This document shows, piece by piece, positions 26,801-34,200 of a DNA stretch of 64,000 bases (its first letter is position 1; every line of letters starts with the position of its first letter). This DNA comes from Bolinopsis microptera (lineage: Eukaryota; Ctenophora; Tentaculata; Lobata; Bolinopsidae). Below the pieces are notes generated by a model. It was not told where the DNA came from. It searched no databases and saw only the letters and a list, made by a program, of their open reading frames with translations. Location: contig NC_087078.1 of NCBI RefSeq assembly GCF_026151205.1, positions 9,006,675 through 9,070,674 on the forward strand. The letters run 5' to 3'. Made by a program: the position numbers and the translations under genes.

Positions 26801-29800
26801 CTTTCTACTTCACTCAACAGGAACCTGCAAGAGAGAACTGGCTACATGATTTTCACAGTTGAAGTTGCCTCAATGGCTATTTTTGCAATGATCGGGGAAA
26901 ATGGTGGAAGCTAAGAATCCCATAATTTGTGTAATGAATGGAGAGTGGCAATGATGATGACTGCTGACGCATCTCCACTCTCCAGAGTTTGTTAAATTAG
27001 AAGGAGCTAAGATTTACATCGGCCAATTTAAGATACAAGCCTCAGTTAATTACCCTAATTAACTAAATATACTAATTAATTAATTACTCAGATTAACTAA
27101 TTACCCTGATTAACTAATTACCCTAATTAATTAACTACGCAGATTAACTAATTACCCTAATTAACTAATTAATTACTCAGATTAACTTATTACCATAATT
27201 GAATAATTAAATAATTGCATAATTAGCCTAATTAGCCTAATTAACCTAATTACTCTGATTACTCACGGTTCAGGAGCACATATTGGAGTCCTGATACCGA
27301 GTCTATCGTGGACACTTCTTCCTGGTTTCACTCCTGACAGAGACAAGCGCTCTTTTGCGGGCAATCTAAACAAACGTAATGTAAACAAACGAGGTCATTT
27401 ATCATTAAAAATAGAGAATTTCATGAATATAATAAAGTATATCAACCTGGAAAAAACACTTGGCACAAGAATAATACCCAGCTAACTTAACTACGCGAGC
27501 TAACTAATATAAGGAGTTACTTGTGTTCCATCAAAGGGTCTCAACTACGATAACAGACAGAACAGCATACCTGACATGGTTGGGTGAACCAGCTAGTTTT
27601 CTATTCGGAGTTGGATCACTACGCCTACTTAGGATCACTCTTCTCTTACCTGCAAATTTTTCAACATCACTGACAAAGCGAAACATAAGTCTCTTGGAGA
27701 AATAGACCTAGGTTTTTAGGTTTCTGTGCCGAAATAAACTGCCTAGTTTGTGCCTGCCAATTTTCATAACGATCCCATGAGATCTTTAGGAAGAGTAGAG
27801 GATTGAAGTTTCAAAAATGATAATTTTTGGTGAATCGCGATTGAAAATGGCGCTTTTAATAGAAATATAAATATTCAAAACCCGTAACTTTAGTCAGGAT
27901 CCGTATTGCATCAGGTAGGTCTTACTGTCGTCTTTTATAGGACACAATAAAATTAATGTCCACGGTCCAAAATATCGAGACCCTCCCCACATTAAAATCG
28001 GGATATTGAAAATAAGATAATTATATTAGTTACCGTTTCGGTTGCGCATTTTCGGCTCCTCAATGGACGAATCATCTTCTGTCTTTTTTTCGGTTTGAGA
28101 CAAATCGCTACACGACAGGGTTTTTATCTGCTCCAGAGGCCTGAGGAGTTTAGTAGTTAATATCACCTTATGTGGACATCAAGTGACAGCAATTGACCAA
28201 TTTAATGCAAGTATCGCTGTCAAGTGCCGAAACAAACTTTTCAATCTTGTCATAACAACCTACTTATTTGAGGATAAATCAATTCTTACACATTTATTAT
28301 AGAACCTGTAAAGGCAGAAACGAAAGGCAGTTTAAAATTTCACCTCGGAACGAAAGGTTTAGCGTTGACGTTAAGTGTGGACGTCATTTCAAAACACGGC
28401 GCGTCAACATTCAGAGTGGATTTTGAGAGGATCTCATCTTCTTCATGATCTTCTTCTTCTTCTTCTTCTAATTCTTCTTCTGATAAAACACCTGATTGCG
28501 CAATTTAGATAAGGATAATCAACTTGTCAGAAAACGCATTTTGTACCGTTATACTCAGCTAAATCATGAACAAATAAAATCTTGAAGAGAATAAATATTG
28601 TGGTACCTAAACAAAAACAGCGATCATCCATTACAAATTCAAATTGCAGAATGACTATTAATCACGACCTTAAAATTGCAATTACAATGTGAGCTAAGCA
28701 ATTTATTTAAATATCATGACTACTAACTATCATTGAGGTTGCTGTTCAATGTGCCGTTCCTGTAAATCTCCGATTTCTTCAGGTTTGCGTTCTCGATAGC
28801 TTTTTCCGTCTCGGCAGCTGTTTTTAAGTAAAGTAAGGAAATCAACGATTCTAAATCACTACCCGACGAAAACATGTCAAACAAATCTATCCAAGTCAGA
28901 GGCAACGAGAAAGCTATGTTATCATATTAAGAATGAGTGCAACCTAAGACGCGAGTTTGCTCCTTCGTAAAACTTTACATTCGTATATCTTCAGTTGCCA
29001 GAAAAATGGCAGAATGTAAGCGTTACCAGTGAAAATTAAATCCCAGAATCTTATAATGTCACATTATGTGGAGAATAAGAGAGCTTGCTGCTGTGTTGCA
29101 CTCAAGTTGCACAATAATGGCGCACACTAACTTAGGATCTTAGTATTATACGTTAACAATAGCCGACACATCTTACAAAGTACTGCTAGATACAATTTCG
29201 TAACATACATTATACAATATACAATAAATACAAATACAATAAACATATTATATACATTAAACATGGTTCAGATCTTGTAGAATCACACAACAACTCATGT
29301 ACCACTTAGCACCTACCACTAGCTGGTAGTTACCTTGGAAACAAGCATGCAGTTACCTTGGAAACAAGCTGGTCTCTTCCACTGAGAGATTTTAGTCTTC
29401 ATGTTGTAGTAGTAGTATATCTGTCTCTTCTCACTGAATACCTGTACGTAGTCTGAAATAACAGGGTAACATTACCTTATTATATGGTAACACTACCATA
29501 TAAAGTTATGTTGTAGTAGTAGTATATATATATATACCACTACTACAACTCCGTTATTTCAGATATATCTGAAATAACGGAGTTACTGGGGAGTTACTGG
29601 TTACGGAACACCAAGAATAATTAGACTTGCCCCCCCCCCCCCCCCCCCCCCCCCCATTAGACTTACTCGAAAGAATCGGTATTATATTAGAGAACCAAGC
29701 AAATTAACTTGTAAATAATAAACTGCAGCGAAGAGAAGTTTACCTCCTGCAGGATCCGATACAGTCTTATCAGCCATAGAATCTGATGTCATCCTGATCT

Positions 29801-30780
29801 TCTTTATATTTCTGATTTCTTCAGATGATAGCTTTGGAGACCGCTTTTTTGATGACTTATTCCGCTTTTTCTGATCTGGGAATTTATCGATTTGTTCAAT
29901 TTTGAAATATTTCCGTCTTAACTGTGTTCTAAGAGAAATCTACGCGTGGTACTGCAAATAATGCATCAAAACTAACCGGAGATTGTTACTATGGTTACTA
30001 TGGTTACTATGGTTACTATGGTAACACTTACTGGTTACTATGGTAACACTACCTGGAGATTGAGGAAGTCTGCCCTCTAAAGGTGCTAATTTTTCTTCTG
30101 CTGTATTTTTGTCTGGTTTGGAACCTGAAGAGCAGCTTGTTAATAAAACGAAATACGCATTAAAAAGGGGCAAAACTGCGTGTTCCTTTTCTCAGGATTA
30201 CAACTATTTAAGGTAAAAGTAATTTTACCTCCGTTTAAGGGTACAGTTTCAGAGGAAGGTTTCCTTTTTGTTAGTTGCCACTCTGCTATCTGAAGTAATC
30301 TTAGATGAAGGAGAAATATTGCGTTACTTCGGTCTACAAATATAATGATGGTGATAAAACGATTTACCTTAATGAACGTATATACTATATAAGGTACGGT
30401 ACAGTGAAGGATGGACACTTAATTTAACCTAACTTTATTATTTTCCAAAAAGATCACATTGTCATTACTCAAACAAAGGATAAAATACAAACTTTCTTTA
30501 GTTCATCTTCTGTCTCAAGGTAACCCTCAGGCTTCACCCAACTAGATTTCCGATTTTTTATGTTAACGTAAAATACCTGAAACAGCAACAATATATACAC
30601 AGACAAGGTGTCAGACTAACGTTTCATGAAAATGGTAAAATAATGTTTATTTAATTAATAGTTTGCTTAATTTCACTGCCAGCAAACCCGGACGGATCTA
30701 TGAATAGATAAAGTTGATAAAACACGTACTTTGTTTTTCCTGTCACTCCATCGGCAAAACCAGACTTTACTATCTTCCAT
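11821..30780 (-). CDS. PCIF1: Cap-specific mRNA (adenosine N6) methyltransferase, PCIF1/CAPAM homologue, 20 exons
   Basis: The enzyme methylates the first transcribed 2'-O-methyladenosine next to the cap (m6Am), recruited by a WW domain that binds the phosphorylated RNA polymerase II CTD. Minus-strand exons: 30730-30780, 30493-30576, 30229-30289, 30053-30124, 29744-29875, 29357-29452, 28728-28886, 28344-28491, 28034-28140, 27267-27333, 26623-26780, 16443-16535, 14758-14893, 14391-14463, 13851-14040, 13333-13490, 13096-13185, 12507-12813, 12225-12365, 11821-11957. All phases agree; the total is 2460 nt (819 aa; human 704). Family landmarks: [59 protein letters not shown], catalytic ANPPF (about 707-710), [21 protein letters not shown]-like modules lie at 7-33 and 134-161 and a PAM2 motif at 256-268. 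The start Met is the first in frame in the first exon found; a 5' exon may be missing. The 13851-14040 acceptor is chosen for phase. Confidence 0.9.
14930..15130. repeat. Short GGTAAATAT / GGTAAC tandem repeats beside a PCIF1 exon
   Basis: About eleven ATGGTAAAT units (9 bp) are flanked by GTAACCATGTACATGGTAAC, itself a perfect palindrome. The array lies in the intron directly upstream of the 14758-14893 exon. Related GGTAAC repeats continue at 16250-16440, beyond the inserted element. Confidence 0.85.
15136..16245. mobile_element. Non-autonomous TIR DNA transposon, about 1.1 kb, Transib-like ends
   Basis: The left end CACAGTGGGCTG (15138) followed by ATGCTAGCATAGG mirrors the right end CCTATGCTAGCAT and CAGCCCACTGTG (to 16245). 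CTATG stands on both sides (15131-15135 and 16246-16250), consistent with a 5-bp target duplication. The CACAGTG terminus plus a 5-bp duplication fits Transib elements. The flank is itself repetitive, so CTATG could be chance. The interior has no open transposase frame. The element sits inside a PCIF1 intron and splits the GGTAAC repeat array. Confidence 0.6.
16250..16440. repeat. Degenerate GGTAAC-type repeats
   Basis: Repeats of CTGGTAACCATGGTAACT type run up to the donor of the PCIF1 exon 16443-16535. They are the right-hand continuation of the array at 14930-15130, around the inserted TIR element. Confidence 0.6.
16536..17226. other. Intronic AT-rich DNA ending in a C26 tract
   Basis: This belongs to the 10-kb PCIF1 intron between exons 16443-16535 and 26623-26780. 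No exon was found on either strand. A C tract at 17201-17226 abuts the stop codon of the nested GPCR gene. Confidence 0.5.
17227..18261 (-). CDS. Intronless seven-transmembrane receptor, rhodopsin-like, nested in a PCIF1 intron
   Basis: A single 344-codon exon encodes seven hydrophobic helices: about residues 24-50 ([19 protein letters not shown]), 61-86, 95-128, 143-165, 214-239, 260-285 and 299-323. The end of helix 3 reads [10 protein letters not shown], keeping the Arg of the DRY motif but not Asp/Tyr. Helix 7 ends [13 protein letters not shown] where NPxxY is expected. Cysteines near helix 3 (PICATVC) and loop 2 (YYCVEYG) could form the usual disulfide. A short basic tail follows. This is a divergent family-A receptor of the orphan kind common in early-branching animals; the ligand is unknown. 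It is in the same orientation as the host gene and must have its own promoter. Its stop codon abuts a C26 run. Start: the first of two adjacent Met codons. Confidence 0.8.
   Translation of the reverse strand: MMFCVDLPFSSNLDGSGRLFAARIMFVVPFNIPLCILVLAVCTTVLSYYWRNRGTLTNKLFILITAADLITCVGHLVLMICVVLLSYDVIPPICATVCAVIHIILSLLGYASSVFLNIVLAVLRTVKISFPFHQVKVGTLKIAIALFSAILVLLCVGDVYYCVEYGSVSIVPAWVVLWDNVELAFVGHDFTELLRKIFDEVRKLPWNQLILISKFQVGLLYLAPIGVVLACLVTQFIVTWHRARARDPDHPVMTDWSRVNTTVSILSAVFLVCNSGIAVITISYQSPSGGDLLDSFALQVCKLMVSTTLPLLHALLSPLVMLVRSREMRGNVMMMIRRAVRASP
18253..18585. repeat. Tandem duplication of about 166 bp at the GPCR 5' end
   Basis: ACACAAAACATCA(A/G)TCACGATAAC and the following 150 bp occur twice (about 18248-18413 and 18414-18580). 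The first copy includes the receptor's start codons. The second duplicates the presumed 5' flank with a handful of differences. It may duplicate promoter elements. Confidence 0.85.
18889..19600. mobile_element. Isolated 46-bp satellite unit, then a DNA-transposon remnant (CACGTAGCCAGGATTTTTCT end)
   Basis: A lone satellite unit (AACAACAAGGTAACCAATTA...) lies at 18890-18925. It is separated from the main array by unrelated sequence. That sequence includes CACGTAGCCAGGATTTTTCT followed by G13 and the GC-rich GGGGGCGCAGCCCCC. Such 'GTAGCCAGGATTTTT...GGGGGGG' sequences are frequent short DNA-transposon derivatives in invertebrate genomes. The element boundaries are not clear. I infer insertion into, or just next to, the early satellite. 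Confidence 0.5.
19600..26592. repeat. 46-bp satellite array, about 150 units (7 kb), in a PCIF1 intron
   Basis: The unit is AGGTAATACAGTAAATAACA then ACAACAAGGTAACTAATTAT then AACCAG. Recurrent variants are AGCTAG or TATA insertions, A to C or G changes in CAACAACAAG, and AATTAT/AAGTAT. On the minus strand the last unit ends about 30 bp after the 5' splice site of the exon 26623-26780, and the linker itself (CTTACTGTCTTACCTCTGG) looks like a unit. The array creates many spurious 60-codon ORFs. Higher-order patterns of variant units suggest repeated local expansion. Confidence 0.97.
26781..26838. repeat. 44-bp tandem copy of a PCIF1 exon start and its 3' splice site
   Basis: CACGTTACTTTC(T)ACTTCACTCAACAGGAACCTG occurs both at the true exon boundary (26749-26783) and again at about 26790-26827. 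The copy supplies a second acceptor 44 bp upstream in the sense of transcription. Its use would shift the frame, so the proximal acceptor is preferred. Confidence 0.7.
27050..27260. repeat. TAATTACCCTAATTAAC-type AT-rich repeat in a PCIF1 intron
   Basis: Irregular 14-20 bp units of ATTAACTAATTACCCTAATT run up to the donor of the exon 27267-27333 (GTGAGT). No gene is present. Confidence 0.8.
28344..28491 (-). other. PCIF1: PCIF1 exon encoding an acidic stretch and a PAM2 motif
   Basis: The exon reads a Glu-rich stretch (partly (GAA)n), then [14 protein letters not shown] and directly [15 protein letters not shown]. The second copy fits the PAM2 consensus S-x-L-N-x-x-A-x-x-F-x-P, which binds the MLLE domain of cytoplasmic poly(A)-binding protein. 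The first is a degenerate copy. Entry phase (A+GT) and exit phase (AG+G) match the adjacent PCIF1 exons, so it is part of that transcript. Confidence 0.75.
29547..29584. repeat. Perfect 38-bp palindrome next to the second WW exon of PCIF1
   Basis: AACTCCGTTATTTCAGATA and its exact complement meet at 29565/29566. Just before it, GTAGTAGTAGTATAT (about 29512-29526) copies part of the neighbouring exon 29357-29452 (about 29425-29440). CTGAAATAAC copies the exon's splice acceptor. The block looks like an inverted, partial duplication of the exon edge. Confidence 0.85.
29630..29655. repeat. C26 homopolymer
   Basis: A pure run of about 26 C bases in a PCIF1 intron, comparable with those at 590, 6090, 7200, 11742, 17201 and the G runs at 10340, 33263 and 34387. 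Confidence 0.9.
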
Positions 30781-31266
30781 CAAGTTATACTGAACATCTA
30801 AAACTAAAGAAGAGGAAATTAATTAGTGATTATTATTAACTAGAGTAATTAATTACAGTAACATAATTGGACGATACATTTATCCATAAACTTCATAACT
30901 ATAAGTGGCCTAGAGAAAAAGGTGATAATTTTGTTTGGAAATATTCTGGATAAAATGATGATACGCTGTGTTAAAGTAAAATAAAATAAGTTAATAAGTT
31001 AAAAGAGATAAAAACATTAGAAACCATCCCCAATAAAATTAGTGTTACGGATAGTCATTACACTGATGTTGAATTGAAAAAATACCGCAACTGTATCTAA
31101 AAATCAAGGAAAATCCTAAAAAATCAAGAAAATTCCGGTACCTATCAAATAATATTCTAGAAAATTCTGGCTAGTTCTAGAAAGTTCTGATAAACATAAA
31201 GCTCCCATCTCTCTAGTAGTGAGAGTGAGACACACTCTCTAGTAGTGAGAGTGAGACACACACACT

Positions 31267-34200
31267 CTACTCTGACATTAACACGTGGGTAGACTGCTGA
31301 GAGTTGATGAGCTGTTTGCACTGTTCATCCCCTACTACTCTTACCAGCTTCTCACCGTCCAATCTGGGGTTGTTACAATGTAAATAGAGTACTGATCTGG
31401 GGGTGTTACAATGTAAGTAGAGTACTGGTCTGGGGTTGTTACAATGTAAATAGAGTACTGATCTGGGGTTGTTACAATGTAAATAGAGTACTGATCTGGG
31501 GTTGTTACAATGTAAATAGAGTACTGGTCTGGGGTTGTTACAATGTAAATAGAGTACTGATCTGGGGTTGTTACAATGTAAATAGAGTACTGATCTGGGG
31601 TTGTTACAGTGTAAATAGAGTACTGGTCTGGGGGTGTTACAATGTAAATAGAGTACTGGTCTGGGGGTGTTACAATGTAAATAGAGTACTGGTAGAATGC
31701 TGCCAACTATTATTGGGCACCCATTTCGAGACCACTATCTTATCTTTTAATGACGTGACAAGAACGAGCGTCTAGCCCTATACTATAGTACATATGAGTA
31801 TTGCTGAAAGCACAGTGTAAGGCCTACACGGACCGCCTCTAACTAGCCAATCCCTGTTTACATGCCGTGTAGCAGGGGACTAGAAAGAGCTAAACTAGTA
31901 AGCGGGGCATAGCCAATACACTATACTTCCATCATTGAGTATATTACCAACCAGAAGGAAAATTTCCTTGTGTTTGGAATCTACCAAGACGAAAGTTGTA
32001 CAATCCAGCGAAATTCCGAAGAATCATTCTCCATATAACATAACTATTTTCCCCCGAAAGTCTCCGAACATGATTGACTCGAATTCGAAATTGTCTACAT
32101 TTCCCGGGGCTTATGTGTCCCCTGGTAGTATCCCCTGTAATTTACACTCTACAACCGAGTAAGCTTTTCAGCTCATGTCTGTGATGGCGTTATTGGTGTC
32201 CTCCGTGCGTTATTGCCAAGGTCAGGGACCCTGTACCATTTTATGCTATGCAAACCATAGTTTGTTCCTTTTGATTTGTTAGAACTGCCCCTGACGGGGA
32301 TTGAACTCGCAACCTCTGGGATAGTAGCGCAGTGGCTTTTACCATTACCTACGCTACTTGTACCTTATTTCAAGATAAACCTGCTTACAGGTTCCCCAAC
32401 GTGTACTAAAAGTTTAAATATAAATAATTTACTTGTTATAAAGAAGAGTAGAAAGAGCCCCCTCTTCAGTCAGCATGTTCAAGTAGTGTGTGTAACACTC
32501 CGCATAAACTGGGCACTCGTAGAATACAACTTGTTCAACCTTTCTCAGCTTGTATCTGATGGGGTAACGTTAGGAAATTATAATAAAGATAATAGTGAGA
32601 CTTTAAATTTATTGCTGGAATAGCCCATTCATTTGTGCAACAGAGATGTATTACCGGGGGCACCGTCTAGCTAGTAGACTAGTAGCTGGGGTCTAACAGA
32701 TTACACCTCAATATAATCACCTTTTAAAGAAGAAGAATCGTTCAGTTGTGAGGAGATATTTAACGTTTCCCTCCGCGAAATCCCTTCGTATATTTGTTAT
32801 CTGTTTGTTTGTTGAGTTCTCAGATAACTGGGAGAACTTCAAGTTCTCCTTCTTGAAGTAATTCCTTATTCTGAAATGGGAGAGAAATTGGGGCCTTTAC
32901 TTAAAAATTAACATTTCATAAAGACACACCAATTCTATGGATATGGTAATTCAACTTCATTATAAAATACAAATATATGTATATTTTCATATATTGCTCA
33001 AGAAGACGATAAAACTATAAAATTATGCAGTACTTTGCGGACAGCGATGAAACAACAATTAAATGTTCCATTTACCTGACATAATCGTAGTAGGAAGGAA
33101 TGACGATGACGATGCTAGTCATATCACTGCTTCTCAGACGAGGGAGAATGTTATCTACAAAGTAATCGTATCTCCCGGTTGTGAGATAATCTACTAAACC
33201 CTCCCCGTCCTTCCTCTCCCTCATCCGGGAGAAAACTTGCCTGAGAGAGGGTATAAAGAAAGGGGGGGGGGGGGGGGGGGGGGTTGATAAGGGTATCCTT
33301 GTTTAAAATCAAATCAAATAATAATGACACACACGTCATCACAAATATTTCTACAAAAATTTTAAAATTTAAATAACATTCTGGGTTCAAAGACCCAGTA
33401 AAAATCTACCTAATTATACTTTTCACTACTATATAAGTTAATAAAACGTTTCTTAGCAACATGGGGATTAAACCTAAGATATTCATTATGCTTTTCTTTA
33501 TTAATAGCATGGTTCCCTCAATTTTTCATACAACTTCATTCGAAAAATTTCAAAAATAACTATCATTAACAAAACTCATAGAAATTATATCTTTCTTAAA
33601 TCCGTCTAATTTAACTTTAAAACTAAGAACTGTCTCTGAGCTCTTGACGTCCGGAGGAAGTTTGATCCAATGGTCTTACTCTCTACGGAAGAAAAGAACT
33701 ATTGAGATTCTACTACTATTTTTACTACATCTACTGTTTGATACCAGATTAAAACCGGATCTGCTCATTCTGAATAAACCTGATCCATAATCGGCCAAAC
33801 CGCTAATAACTTTGAAAGCTTCGATAAGATCACCACGTATTCGCCGCTCTGCCAGCGTTGTTAATCAAGCGATAATTATAATGGGGAACAGAATCAAAAG
33901 CTTTACTGAAGTCAACAGGGGCACCTTCATCTATTAAATCAAATATAATGTCAAATGTCTCTAAAAGATTTGACAGGGCAAGATTTACCTTTTACAAAAC
34001 CATGTTGGTGTTTCGAAATAAGGTCCTCTAAAAATTCTAAAACATAAGATCGAACAAACTGTTAATAAACTTTACAAAACATACAAGTTAAAGATGCTGG
34101 TCTATAATTAAGAAGGTCAGACTTATAACCTTTTATAAAGAGTGTTGTTACTCATGATAATGTAACCAACCTGACTGGATAGAGGACCTGACTGAGAACA

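Noticed and set aside
32282-32357. Functional tRNA gene on the minus strand
   Set aside because: A and B boxes are present, but the acceptor stem and anticodon arm do not pair well; a SINE head is more likely.
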